Shown here one piece after another: positions 28,816-37,213 of a stretch of DNA of 64,000 bases. This DNA comes from Dulcicalothrix desertica PCC 7102. Lineage in GTDB: Bacteria > Cyanobacteriota > Cyanobacteriia > Cyanobacteriales > Nostocaceae. The stretch lies in assembly GCF_003991905.1 (NCBI RefSeq), contig NZ_RSCL01000003.1, positions 459,234 through 523,233 on the forward strand, given 5' to 3'. The notes beneath the pieces are model-generated. The model had not been told where the DNA came from and did not search any database. It worked only from the letters and a program-made list of their open reading frames with translations. The position numbers and the translations under genes are program-made. Numbering within the stretch: position 1 is the stretch's first letter; each line of letters begins with the position of its first letter.

Positions 28816-29127
28816 TTATCCCGCATTACCATTACCGTTTGTTCGGATTTGGCTTTCGAGATATAACCATATACGGTCAATATTTTGTTGATTAACGGAT
28901 ATTGCCTGTTGATTAGCCTTTAAAGCTTGCTGATGCAACCGCGCGATATCCAAAAGCTCTGCGACACTACGCTCAACTCTCGCTATAGTCTGAGAATTTG
29001 CGCGCGTTTCTCTGCGGTTAGCATTCTGGATAGTGCGTATTAAATCAATTTCGTCTCCTAATTGCTCTAACCGCTCATCCATTTGTTCCAATCTGACGTT
29101 TATATCTTCTGGTTGCGCGTTAGTCAT
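28816..29127 (-). CDS. Coiled-coil hypothetical protein with structured leader
   Basis: Protein of 103 residues, almost wholly helical. Heptad-like repeats run through EDINVRLEQMDERLEQLGDEI and continue in Gln/Asn-rich helices (NQQAISVNQQNIDR); the tail is NGNGNAG. There is no membrane segment. Such short coiled-coil proteins are common in filamentous cyanobacteria and have no assigned role. The ATG has a Shine-Dalgarno sequence (gagga) 8 bases away. The 5' leader contains a hairpin (29159-29208) whose 17-base loop is shared with the leader of the 30045 gene at almost the same spacing, which suggests common post-transcriptional control. Confidence 0.8.
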   Translation of the reverse strand: MTNAQPEDINVRLEQMDERLEQLGDEIDLIRTIQNANRRETRANSQTIARVERSVAELLDIARLHQQALKANQQAISVNQQNIDRIWLYLESQIRTNGNGNAG

Positions 29128-29158
29128 GATTTTATCCTCATATAACGTGAAAAGTTGT

Positions 29159-29208
29159 TAGTTTACGCTACATTCCTTGGCTGGACACCTTAATGCTGGC
29201 GTTTACTA
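29159..29208 (-). promoter_or_regulatory. Structured leader with conserved 17-base loop, copy 1
   Basis: Stem segments TAGT/ACTA, ACGC/GCGT and CATT/AATG are separated by small internal loops and close a 17-base loop, on the minus strand AAGGTGTCCAGCCAAGG. It begins 31 bases before the start codon of the 28816 gene. Copy 2 at 30318-30372 has different stems but the same loop apart from one base. Confidence 0.6.
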
Positions 29209-29303
29209 CAATTTATATTAAAAGAATATGATTCATTTGTAAAGCATTATTTAATTAAAATTGATTACAATATGATACTTACTTTCAAGATTTGACGGCG
29301 CCT

Positions 29304-29321
29304 CAGAAACCAGGTTTCTAG
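29304..29321. repeat. Palindrome 'agaaaccaggtttct'
   Basis: Single unit of the family at 23326-23391, in the region upstream of the 29407 gene. Confidence 0.65.
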
Positions 29322-29406
29322 ATATTTTTTTGTATTTTTGATATTTTGAAGTCATTGGCTTTTTTTATATTAGCAGCAAAGTAGTAATTTTGAATTATAT
29401 ATAGTT

Positions 29407-29943
29407 ATGTATATTGAAGACATTTTAGAAAAGGCAACTGACCCTTGTACTCATCCAGATGAGCTTTATCAAATTTATGATGAGCATAAGGTTCGCGGTT
29501 ATAAGCGTCAGATATTAGAAGCAATTGGTAGTAATCCGAATACTTCTACTGAATTACTCGAATATTTATTTGCCAAAGAGCCGAATATGGCTGATATTGT
29601 GTTTGATAACCCTGTTATGCCTTTGCTCATACTTGAAGACCCTTTGCTTGTAACTAATTGGTTTATCAAATTTCATAGTTCAATTTTTAGGTATAATAAA
29701 TTACTGTCACTAGAGTTACAAAACATTGCCGTTAGAACAGAGCGTATAGAAATTTTTTTACATCTTGTTGAATCGAAAACTACGGTGCCGTCTATTATCG
29801 AAGATATTGCGAAACGTATAAATATAGAAAAATATATCATTGGAAATTACGAAATTGCGAATTTGATTTTTAAACATCCGAATACACCGGAAAGTATCAA
29901 AAATTTACAGTTAAAAAAACCGCCCTTGGCTACTGTGTTGTAG
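29407..29943 (+). CDS. Hypothetical protein with LRV-like helical repeats
   Basis: Protein of 178 residues, all helical. The recurrent pattern N-P-N-T-S-x-E-L-L-E-Y-L and N-P-V-M-P-L-L-I-L-E-D resembles variant leucine-rich (LRV) or HEAT-like repeats, as does the closing FKHPNTPESIKNL. These form curved scaffolds for protein contacts; partner unknown. There is no signal peptide. It converges on the 30045 gene across an inverted repeat. Confidence 0.75.
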   Translation: MYIEDILEKATDPCTHPDELYQIYDEHKVRGYKRQILEAIGSNPNTSTELLEYLFAKEPNMADIVFDNPVMPLLILEDPLLVTNWFIKFHSSIFRYNKLLSLELQNIAVRTERIEIFLHLVESKTTVPSIIEDIAKRINIEKYIIGNYEIANLIFKHPNTPESIKNLQLKKPPLATVL

Positions 29944-29975
29944 TTAAGGGCGCATGAAGTGATGGGAAACTTTAT

Positions 29976-30040
29976 AGAAACCGGGCTTCTTGCAGAGGAT
30001 TTTGCGTTCTAATTGTAATTTTTATAGAAGCCCGGTTTCT
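29976..30040. terminator. Inverted repeat between convergent genes
   Basis: AGAAACCGGGCTTCT (29976-29990) and AGAAGCCCGGTTTCT (30026-30040) are perfect reverse complements around a 35-base centre. They separate the convergent genes at 29407 and 30045 and probably end both transcripts. Confidence 0.55.
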
Positions 30041-30044
30041 TAGG

Positions 30045-30284
30045 TTAGGCGCCTGCTCCTAGGTAGAAGCCCATTTTTTCGACATAAGCGCTAACTTTAT
30101 TCGCTCCTAGTTGAACAGGACAAGCGAAAGGTGAGGCAACAGCGACTACAGCGTGCGTACTGGCGCCAGCTATTAACTCCTCAGCATGACTTGAGTCGAT
30201 AGCACGACGGATAATATTGCTGTTGCAAATCGTTTGTTTGTCATACTGGTGTGTACAGTTGTAAATCAGTTCAAATTTAGTCAT
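30045..30284 (-). CDS. Small Ala/Gly-rich hypothetical protein with structured leader
   Basis: Protein of 79 residues. The N-terminal 35 are polar with two Cys (YNCTHQYDKQTICNSN). The C-terminal half is small-residue rich (IAGASTHAVVAVASPFACP) and ends GFYLGAGA. It could be a weakly hydrophobic membrane-associated or precursor-like peptide; there is no leader cleavage motif I can name and no modification enzymes nearby. It was chosen as a gene because its 5' region carries the same structured element, at the same distance from the ATG, as the gene at 28816. Confidence 0.6.
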   Translation of the reverse strand: MTKFELIYNCTHQYDKQTICNSNIIRRAIDSSHAEELIAGASTHAVVAVASPFACPVQLGANKVSAYVEKMGFYLGAGA

Positions 30285-30317
30285 GATAGATAGACAACCT
30301 TTTCAAACGTGGAAAGG

Positions 30318-30372
30318 GTAGCCTCGCGGCTGTATTGCTTGGCTGGACACCTTAATACAGTCGTCTGGCTAC
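30318..30372 (-). promoter_or_regulatory. Structured leader with conserved 17-base loop, copy 2
   Basis: Outer stem GTAGCC (30318-30323) pairs with GGCTAC (30367-30372), and inner stem CTGTATT (30330-30336) with AATACAG (30354-30360). The loop on the minus strand is AAGGTGTCCAGCCAAGC. The element begins 33 bases before the ATG of the 30045 gene. A second shared block, CTTT(T/C)CACGTT on the minus strand, follows in both leaders. Confidence 0.65.
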
Positions 30373-30515
30373 ATCTTTTATAATAATCGGAAACGAGTCA
30401 TTAATGAATTTTTAGTGAAATTTATTTGACTCAATATTGATGTAAAAAATATTACTGATTTGACTTTTCGCTTATGAGGTTGAATAGTAACAAAAGTACC
30501 TTAAAATTTACATCG

Positions 30516-30818
30516 ATGAATCAGCGACGGGAAGACCGTTTAGAACGGCTACAAATTCCTGCTTTGGGGGAATATTACGATGATTTACTAGATATTGACG
30601 CTGAACTCAGTAACCGCACCAAGGTTCAGCAAGCGCAAAGTCTAATATCTGAGAGACTTCAGGAGCGGTTACTTGGCATTAAAGACAGGGTTCAATACCT
30701 CGCTGACAAGAGGGGTGTTACGTTTAATCAAATGTGGGGCGAAATTCTTGCAAAGCGAGGTAAAGTAACCGCTTTCACCGAAGGCGCCATTCAGTATAAA
30801 CCTGGAGAAGAAGGATAA
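30516..30818 (+). CDS. Small hypothetical protein, paralogue of 32141
   Basis: About 100 residues from the ATG at 30516; the frame is open from 30474, but the match with the paralogue begins at this MNQRRE. The whole protein is helical and charged (LQIPALGEYYDDLLDIDAEL, then LSNRTKVQQAQSLIS). The C-terminal half LADKRGVTFNQMWGEILAKRGK looks like a small helical binding module. It is clearly homologous to the product of 32141-32413, and the two flank the DAHP synthase gene on the same strand. Function unknown. A tandem duplication on either side of aroF, or insertion of aroF between them, would explain the layout. Confidence 0.75.
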   Translation: MNQRREDRLERLQIPALGEYYDDLLDIDAELSNRTKVQQAQSLISERLQERLLGIKDRVQYLADKRGVTFNQMWGEILAKRGKVTAFTEGAIQYKPGEEG

Positions 30819-30920
30819 ATAGCCTTTTTTAAGCACATCCAAACCATTATTACATAATGTTACGAAAAATTAAATTTTCAATAAAATTGTAACATTCCCC
30901 TTAATATTGATTTGGATTTC

Positions 30921-30946
30921 ATCCCCCCAACGGGCTAGGGGGGATT
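30921..30946. repeat. 'ccccccaac..gggctagggggg' repeat
   Basis: GC-rich hairpin found in enlarged form at 42309-42396. It lies upstream of the DAHP synthase start, which argues that the longer open frame back to 30907 is not used. Confidence 0.6.
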
Positions 30947-31032
30947 ATCTTTTGCTCGACAAATTAATCTATAATTGTAACGCCCCCAACATTTACGCAC
31001 TACCCCAAGCGAGCATGAAAGATATGTCAAAC

Positions 31033-32079
31033 ATGCATGACAATTTAATCAATAATATTAATATTGAAAGCTCTGATGTATTATTAACGCCTGATGAGTT
31101 AAAAGCCAAAGTACCTTTAACAGAATCAGCAGAACAAAATATTTTAAAATTTAGACAAGAAATCAAAAATATCTTAGACTTTCAAGATAGAAGAAAATTT
31201 GTAGTAGTCGGGCCCTGTTCAATTCACGATACAAAAGCTGCTCTTGAATATTCAGAAAAATTAAAGGCTTTGGCAGAAAAAGTACAAGATAAGCTTTTAT
31301 TAATTATGCGAGTTTACTTTGAAAAGCCTCGCACGACAGTTGGATGGAAAGGTTTAATTAATGACCCTGATATGGATGATTCTTTCCATTTGGAAAAAGG
31401 GTTATTAATAGCGCGTAGTTTACTAATTCACATTGCCGAATTAGGATTGCCGTCGGGTACAGAAGCTCTTGACCCGATTGTACCTCAATATATCAGCGAA
31501 CTTGTGGCATGGTCTGCAATTGGCGCCCGCACTACCGAGTCACAAACGCACCGAGAGTTAGCGAGTGGACTTTCGATGCCAGTTGGTTTTAAAAATGGTA
31601 CAGATGGGAATATCATTGTAGCTTTAAATGCAATGCAAGCTGCTAAAAGTCCGCATAATTTCTTAGGAATAAATCAGCAAGGACAAGTCAGCGTATTTAA
31701 AACAAAAGGAAATACCCACGGACATATTATTCTGCGAGGTGGCAACGGTCAACCTAACTACGATGCAGCAAATATTGCGCGTGTCGAAGCAAAGCTAAAA
31801 GAAGCTAAAGTCTCACCCTCTATTGTCATAGACTGTAGTCACGGGAATTCAAACAAAGATTATAAATTACAAGGTGTTGTCTTTGAAAATGTAGTTCAAC
31901 AAATTATAGATGGGAATAACTCAATAGTGGGTATGATGCTAGAGTCACATTTATCTGAGGGTAATCAACCAATACCTAGTAATTTAAAAGACTTGAAATA
32001 CGGTGTTTCTGTGACAGACCAGTGTATAAATTGGCAGGAAACAGAAGAGATTATTTTAGGCGCCTACGAAAAGCTGTAG
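31033..32079 (+). CDS. 3-deoxy-7-phosphoheptulonate (DAHP) synthase, class I
   Basis: First enzyme of the shikimate pathway, joining phosphoenolpyruvate and erythrose 4-phosphate. AroF/AroG/AroH-type motifs are FVVVGPCSIHD, MRVYFEKPRTTVGWKG with the substrate-binding Arg and Lys, GARTTESQ, GNTHGH, DCSHGNSNK and the final WQETE. The frame is open from 30907, but that extension reads through a GC-rich repeat. The family N terminus corresponds to the Met at 31033 (MHDNLINNINIE), with Met at 31015 or 31024 as alternatives, giving about 348 residues. Feedback sensitivity cannot be judged by eye. Confidence 0.93.
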   Translation: MHDNLINNINIESSDVLLTPDELKAKVPLTESAEQNILKFRQEIKNILDFQDRRKFVVVGPCSIHDTKAALEYSEKLKALAEKVQDKLLLIMRVYFEKPRTTVGWKGLINDPDMDDSFHLEKGLLIARSLLIHIAELGLPSGTEALDPIVPQYISELVAWSAIGARTTESQTHRELASGLSMPVGFKNGTDGNIIVALNAMQAAKSPHNFLGINQQGQVSVFKTKGNTHGHIILRGGNGQPNYDAANIARVEAKLKEAKVSPSIVIDCSHGNSNKDYKLQGVVFENVVQQIIDGNNSIVGMMLESHLSEGNQPIPSNLKDLKYGVSVTDQCINWQETEEIILGAYEKL

Positions 32080-32140
32080 TACCGATTCCAATTTGTCACA
32101 TGTTTGATTCAATAGTAAAGGTGTTTAATTTACCTTTACA

Positions 32141-32413
32141 ATGAATCAACGCCGAGAAGAGCGCTTACAAATCCCAGCTTTGGGAGAATTTTTTGATGAC
32201 CTGTTAGATATTGATGCGGAACTAAGCAACCGTACCAGAGTCCAGCAAGCACAAAGCTTACTATCCGAAAAACTCAATGAACGAATACCAGATATTGAAC
32301 AAAGGATAAAATACCTTGCTGAAAAAAGAGGTATCACCCCTGACCAACTGCGAGGGGAAATGCTTGGTAAACGCGGCAAGACAACCGCCTTTACAGCAGG
32401 CGCCGAGGAATAG
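32141..32413 (+). CDS. Small hypothetical protein, paralogue of 30516
   Basis: Protein of 90 residues, closely similar to the product of 30516-30818 over its entire length: MNQRRE start, LQIPALGEFFDDLLDIDAEL, LSNRTRVQQAQSLLS, LAEKRGITPDQLRGEMLGKRGK, TAFT. Differences are mostly conservative, which suggests both copies are maintained. All helical, charged, cytoplasmic. It lies 61 bases behind the DAHP synthase gene and could be cotranscribed. A hairpin at 32424 ends the unit. Function not known. Confidence 0.75.
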   Translation: MNQRREERLQIPALGEFFDDLLDIDAELSNRTRVQQAQSLLSEKLNERIPDIEQRIKYLAEKRGITPDQLRGEMLGKRGKTTAFTAGAEE

Positions 32414-32423
32414 TATGTAGTAC

Positions 32424-32459
32424 GTAGGTTGGGTGGAGGCTTTGCGGAACCCAACCTAC
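32424..32459. terminator. Bidirectional hairpin between 32141 gene and nifJ
   Basis: GTAGGTTGGGT (32424-32434) and ACCCAACCTAC (32449-32459) form a perfect 11 bp stem with a 14-base loop between convergent genes. The nifJ stop codon (32456-32458) is inside the right arm. A short form of the same repeat is at 28776-28800. Confidence 0.6.
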
Positions 32460-34868
32460 AATTGAGCTAAATATTCGTACATTTTCCAACGCGCGTTAAC
32501 TTCGGCTTGAGCTTCATCGAGTAAGCGTTTGGCTAGTTCGGGTTTAGATTTAGTCAACATTTTGAAGCGGTTTTCTTGATACATTGATTGTTCTACAGGT
32601 TGTTTAGGTTTTTGGATGTCTAACAATAGAGGTTTTTTACCTTGTTTGATTAGGTCAGGATTGTAGCGATATAATAACCAGCGTCCACTATCAACGAGGC
32701 TTTTTTGATGGGTCATTGCTGTTGTCATGTTGATACCGTGGGCAATGCAGTGACTATAAGCAATTATTAATGATGGGCCATCATATGCTTCTGCTTCAAT
32801 AAAAGCTTTGAGTGTATGCTCATCACGGGCACCTATTGCAACGCTGGCGACATATATATTACCGTAGGTCATAGCAATTAAACCGAGGTCTTTTTTTGCC
32901 GCAGGTTTACCACTAGCAGCAAATTTAGCAACGGCGCCTTTTGGTGTTGATTTGGATGATTGTCCACCTGTATTAGAATATACTTCTGTATCCATTACTA
33001 GGACATTTACATTGCGACCGCTAGCAAGTACATGGTCAAGTCCACCAAAGTCTATATCATACGCCCATCCATCACCACCTACTATCCAAACGCTTTTACG
33101 AACGAGATAATCAGCAAGGGATTTGAGATGACTGGCATTTTCAAGCTTTTGCTTTAATACTTCTACTCGTTGACGTTGTTCGTATATATCAGCTTCGGTG
33201 TTTTGCGAAGCGTTTAATATTGATTTTACTAACTCTTTGTCTCCTGCTTCCCCCCATTTTTTTAATAGCTCTGCTGCATATTCTGCATGTTTATCTAAAG
33301 CAAGACGAAAACCAAAGCCAAATTCCGCGTTATCTTCAAATAAGTTATTCGACCAAGCTGGGCCTCTACCTTCGGCATTTTTTGTCCAAGGAGTTGTTGG
33401 TAGGTTTCCTCCATATATAGATGAGCATCCTGTGGCGTTGGCTATCATTGCTCTATCGCCAAATAGTTGTGTTAGTAGTTTTAAGTAGGGAGTTTCACCA
33501 CATCCTCCACAGGCGCCAGAAAATTCAAATAATGGTTCTTGGAATTGTTGCTGACGAATTTGGTTTAACTTGAGTTTAGTACGGTCGGGTAGAGATAAGT
33601 TTAAAAAGAAATCCCAATTTTGAGATTCTTGTGTACGCAAAGGTAACTGTGGTTCCATGTTTATGGCTTTGCGTTCGGGTTGCTCTTTGTTCCTAGCTGG
33701 ACATACTTCTACACAAATACCACATCCTGTACAATCTGATGGCGCCACTTGAATGGTAAATTTATCACCAGCAAAGTCTTTATCTTTGGCATTGGTTGAC
33801 TTGAAACTTGCAGGCGCCTTAACTAACTCACTCTCGTTATAAGCTTTACTACGTATTGCTGCATGAGGACAAACTATAACGCATTTACTGCATTGGATGC
33901 ACAAGTTGGTGTCCCATACTGGTATATTTTCTGCTACATCACGTTTTTCCCATTTCGCTGTACCTGTGGGAAAAGTTCCATCTGCGGGTAATGCACTTAC
34001 AGGTAAATTATCGCCTTCCCAAATCATCATTTTACCAAGTACATCGCGGACAAACTCAGGCGCACTCACTAAAGTTTGAATTTGTGGTTTTTGATTTTTG
34101 ATTAAATTGGGAATATCTACTTTTTGAAGATTATTTAGGGTGTTATCAACTGCATCTAAATTTTTACGAACAACATCGGCGCCTTTTTTACCGTATGTTT
34201 TTTCTATAGCTTGTTTAATTTTGGCGATAGCTTCGTCTTGAGGTAACACACCCGCTAAAGCAAAGAAGCAAACCTGCATAATAGTGTTGATACGTCCACC
34301 CATACCGCTATTACGGGCAACTTTATTCGCATCAATAATATACAGTTTGAGTTGCTTATCAATAATTTGCTGTTGAACTGAGAAAGGGATGTGTTCCCAT
34401 ACAGAATTACTATCGTAAGGACTGTTAACTAAAAAAGTGGCGCCTTCTTTAGCGTCTTTAAGAATATTAACCCGCTCCAAAAATACCCATTGATGACACC
34501 CAATAAAATTAGCTTTATCTATAAGATACGTTGAACGAATAGGTGTACTACCAAACCGTAAGTGCGATACTGTCATTGAACCAGATTTTTTAGAGTCATA
34601 GACAAAGTAACCCTGAGCATAATTATCTGTTTCTTCGCCAATAATTTTAATAGAGTTTTTATTGGCGCCGACAGTACCATCCGAACCGAGACCGTAGAAC
34701 ATTGCGCGGACTACTTTATCTGACTCGATAGAAAAGTTTGTATTTAATGGTAGTGAAGTATAACTAACATCATCATTAATACCGACAGTAAAGTGATTTT
34801 TGGGCTTTTCGCTCGCTAAGTTATCAAAAACAGCTTTTACCATTGCGGGTGTGAACTCTTTTGAAGAC
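32456..34868 (-). CDS. nifJ: Pyruvate:ferredoxin/flavodoxin oxidoreductase, C-terminal two thirds (interrupted gene)
   Basis: NifJ oxidises pyruvate to acetyl-CoA and passes electrons to ferredoxin or flavodoxin, a route to nitrogenase. The open frame from the internal Met at 34843 gives 795 residues; coding sense continues upstream to the repeat at 34857-34868 (SSKE-FTPAM before MVKAVF). Visible parts are the gamma-type domain (GLGSDGTVGANKNS), two 4Fe-4S clusters (CIQCSKCVIVCP and CTGCGICVEVCP) and the thiamine diphosphate domain (GACGGCGETPYLK and GDGWAYDIDFGG). The missing N-terminal third is at 41037-42194, beyond a 6.2 kb insertion. Alone this piece has no start site, so a functional enzyme requires excision of the insertion. 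Confidence 0.93.
34857..34868. repeat. Left attachment core (direct repeat)
   Basis: TCTTTTGAAGAC, identical to 41065-41076. Bases on both sides differ between the copies, so the shared core is exactly 12 bp. On the minus strand it encodes Ser-Ser-Lys of the nifJ junction. Confidence 0.88.
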
Positions 34869-34870
34869 TT

Positions 34871-34886
34871 TACAATACAGAGTTAC
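34871..34886. promoter_or_regulatory. Recombinase arm site, left end of element
   Basis: TACAATACAGAGTTAC, two bases inside the left core. Its inverse, matching 12 of the first 13 bases, lies at 41044-41058. In the excised circle the two would flank the core as an inverted repeat, as in attP sites of large serine recombinases. Confidence 0.6.
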
Positions 34887-35346
34887 AGCAAAATATTAAT
34901 TGTTTACTAGTTGTTTATCTATCATTGTTAGATTTTCTACATCGACTGTATCGATATTTTCTATGTAGAATTTTACTTGCTCACGCGGTAGGTGCTTTAT
35001 TTTGGCGTAAAGAATTGCGGTTTCAAGTAATATCGAGCGTGCTGTTTTATTTTTCATGTTTTTGTAATTTTTATGTAGCGCTATTATTCAAAATTAAACT
35101 TTTATTTAAAATTTTCTGTTAGTCTCTAACAATAAGTCGGTTAACGGCTTTTTAACTATATATTGGCGCCGTTTTTGTGCAAACGTTAAAATTCAATTAA
35201 ATTCTGATAATGTGCGTTTATTTCGTATGATGGAAGTACTCAACATACATGTTAATTTTTAAATAAATAGTAAAATTTTTATAGGAATATACGTAAAAGG
35301 ATAGAATCTTGGTGTATATAAAATATACTTCTAAAATTGGGATAAT
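34887..35346. other. AT-rich left part of the nifJ element, no convincing gene
   Basis: About 460 bases. An open frame with a TTG start at 34925-35122 encodes a Phe/Leu/Cys-rich string without family features and is not accepted. One GGCGCC lies near 35165. The final 100 bases probably hold the promoter of the lipoprotein gene. Confidence 0.5.
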
Positions 35347-35550
35347 ATGAGTATTACAAGAAAAGTTTCCTCTTCGATATTACTTTTCGCGGTTGTTATC
35401 TTAGTTCCTGCCCTCTCCTCATGTGGACAAGGAGGTAAGGAGGTTGGAAAGGCAGTAGTTGGTTCAGTTGTAGGATATGCTGTCAAGGAAGGACTCAATT
35501 GTGCAGTTAAAGGCGAGTGTCCGAATGCGGAAGCTGCATCGCTCCTCTGA
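35347..35550 (+). CDS. Lipoprotein, N-terminal part (probably frameshifted)
   Basis: The 67 residues begin with a signal peptide (MSITRKVSSSILLFAVVILV) ending in the lipobox-like LSSC, so Cys26 or so would be lipidated after cleavage. Next come a Gly-rich stretch (KEVGKAVVGSVVGYAVKEG) and CAVKGEC. The frame then ends after NAEAASLL. Immediately behind, in the next phase, a domain beginning SSEPDKAIKDYY continues to 35869. Together they would make a lipoprotein with a DUF4878/NTF2-like domain of about 170 residues. I infer a one-base frameshift near 35525-35550, by mutation or sequencing error. Confidence 0.6.
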   Translation: MSITRKVSSSILLFAVVILVPALSSCGQGGKEVGKAVVGSVVGYAVKEGLNCAVKGECPNAEAASLL

Positions 35551-35869
35551 ACCGGATAAGGCGATTAAAGATTATTATCAACTTATTAATCAGCGGCAGT
35601 ATTCAGATGCTTGGGCAAATTTAAGTAGTAGATTTCAGAATCTAAAACCAGAGAATAATTACAATAATTATGAAGAATGGTGGAATAAGGTTAATTCAGT
35701 AACAATCGATTCTATACAGTTAGTCGAAAAGGATAATCATACGGCTATTGTAGACGCTAAGTTAAGTTATTCAATGAAAGATGGTCGCAAAATAAATGAC
35801 CCATCCAGAATTACACTAATTCTTCATTCAAATGGAAAATGGCTAATTGACGACAAAATCAAAAGCTAA
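35477..35869 (+). CDS. NTF2/DUF4878-like domain, C-terminal part of the frameshifted lipoprotein
   Basis: The meaningful part starts near 35545: DKAIKDYYQLINQRQYSDAW, then LSSRFQ, EEWWNKVNSV and a closing beta-rich segment with SNGKWLIDDKI. That is the pattern of small cone-shaped NTF2-like domains found on cyanobacterial secreted proteins and lipoproteins. The first 20 codons of the open frame (35477-35540) overlap the lipoprotein in another phase and are unlikely to be translated. Without the signal peptide of the 35347 frame the product would stay in the cytoplasm, so the gene is probably inactive unless the shift is a base-call error. Confidence 0.6.
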   Translation: MLSRKDSIVQLKASVRMRKLHRSSEPDKAIKDYYQLINQRQYSDAWANLSSRFQNLKPENNYNNYEEWWNKVNSVTIDSIQLVEKDNHTAIVDAKLSYSMKDGRKINDPSRITLILHSNGKWLIDDKIKS

Positions 35870-35953
35870 GTATTTTTGAGCTAGTTTAAAGTAATTCAGT
35901 GGAGAGAGGCGCCACATAACACGAACTGGCGCCTGCCGCAGCAATTTCTGTTT

Positions 35954-36238
35954 ATGAACGACCAGCCTATCAACTTTAACATGACAGATACTGAGTATGC
36001 TGCATTATTAGAAAAAGGTTATGACCCACTCCTTGAGCAGCGGCTAATTGCGCTTGGTCAAAATCCTGAAGATGCGCGCGACTTTACCCGGTTTCTGGGT
36101 ATGGTAACGAAAAAACCGCCAACTAATGATGTAGAGTGGGAAGAAGTGTGCTGCGCGCATGGATGTGAAGCATTGCAACTTGACCGGGAAGGTTTGATGG
36201 TAGCGTGGAGCGAAGCAGAAAACGAAGATTTATCATAA
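35954..36238 (+). CDS. Hypothetical protein, 94 aa, nifJ element cargo
   Basis: Acidic, helical protein, not recognised. Visible features are MNDQPINFNMTDTEYAALLE at the start, a cluster RLIALGQNPEDARDFTRFLG, and a Cys/His group EEVCCAHGCEALQL near residues 64-78 that could bind metal. No signal or membrane segment. It is preceded by two GGCGCC sites near 35908 and 35929, and lies between the lipoprotein remnant and the ThiE-like gene on the same strand. Confidence 0.6.
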   Translation: MNDQPINFNMTDTEYAALLEKGYDPLLEQRLIALGQNPEDARDFTRFLGMVTKKPPTNDVEWEEVCCAHGCEALQLDREGLMVAWSEAENEDLS

Positions 36239-36347
36239 TCTGTAAATCTTCATCACTGATGAAGTAACAACTTCAACTGGAATAAGTTTGACAAGGCTAA
36301 TAACTTCAGGTTCTACAATCATTACTGCTACAAGAAATAGGGTTTAT

Positions 36348-36950
36348 ATGACACTAACAGTAAAACATTTCAAAAAAATCGCAATATTTGATTCCACATC
36401 AGTAATTGCCGAAGAGCTACTTTCTCTTGACTTGTTAAAGCTTGGTAAAAAAGTTACAGAGTGGGCAAAAATAGCTACCAATAATGGTGCAGATTCTTGC
36501 TATGTGCGTTTATATAATGCGAACAAAGAAACTGTAGATATAATTTTGGAGAATTTGTCTTATAAGGAATTACCAATTATAGTACCATTTTCTCTTAATT
36601 ATAAATCTTCTTTGATTAGTGCTTTTCATTTTCGAGAGAATGACAAAATTAAAACTCATCAGACTCTAGACAGTAATGTGCTGTTTGGGAAGTCATGCCA
36701 CTCGTTGAAATCTATTTTAGAAGCGGAACAGTGCGGAATAGACTATGTATTTTTTTCACCGATTTTTGAGACAAAAACTCATCCTTTATCTAAAGGAATT
36801 GGTCTAAGTATGCTCCGTTCAGCTTGTGAATCAACGCAAATGAGGGTTTTTGCCCTTGGAGGAATCAACGAAAATAATTATAGGCAATGTCTTGATGTAG
36901 GTGCGTCTGGTATTGCGGCAATTAGTATGTTCACAAAGTCCTGTAACTAG
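36348..36950 (+). CDS. Thiamine phosphate synthase / TenI-like protein
   Basis: About 200 residues from the ATG at 36348 (an upstream TTG at 36288 is possible). TIM-barrel pattern of ThiE/TenI: FGKSCHSLKSILEAEQCGIDYVFFSPIFET-like core, then FALGGINENN phosphate loop and GASGIAAISMF. ThiE couples the pyrimidine and thiazole parts of thiamine phosphate; TenI aromatises the thiazole. The N-terminal ATP-like region of ThiE is poorly conserved, so TenI or a diverged copy is as likely. It is cargo of the nifJ element. NifJ itself needs thiamine diphosphate, which makes the placement suggestive, though that link is speculation. Confidence 0.7.
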   Translation: MTLTVKHFKKIAIFDSTSVIAEELLSLDLLKLGKKVTEWAKIATNNGADSCYVRLYNANKETVDIILENLSYKELPIIVPFSLNYKSSLISAFHFRENDKIKTHQTLDSNVLFGKSCHSLKSILEAEQCGIDYVFFSPIFETKTHPLSKGIGLSMLRSACESTQMRVFALGGINENNYRQCLDVGASGIAAISMFTKSCN

Positions 36951-37213
36951 ACCCTGACAAGTAATATAAATTACCAAATCTATAACCATGCTCGTTCATG
37001 TCATAAGTTTTGGATTGAAACTGTCTGCTAGACGTTAAAGCTAGAGTCGATATATATCAAGCTTTTTAACCAAACGGTTTTAATTTTAGCCAAGATTCAT
37101 GCGGCTCAAAAATATTTGCAAACGTGTACTTTGAGGATTTGTCAGGACATGACTTTTAGGCGCCTTGGAATACATGACTCTTAGGCGCCGAAACTATTGA
37201 TTGACAAAAGCTA

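Noticed and set aside
34925-35122. 65-codon frame at the left end of the nifJ element
   Set aside because: TTG start, no ribosome site, hydrophobic Cys/Phe-rich string with no family pattern.
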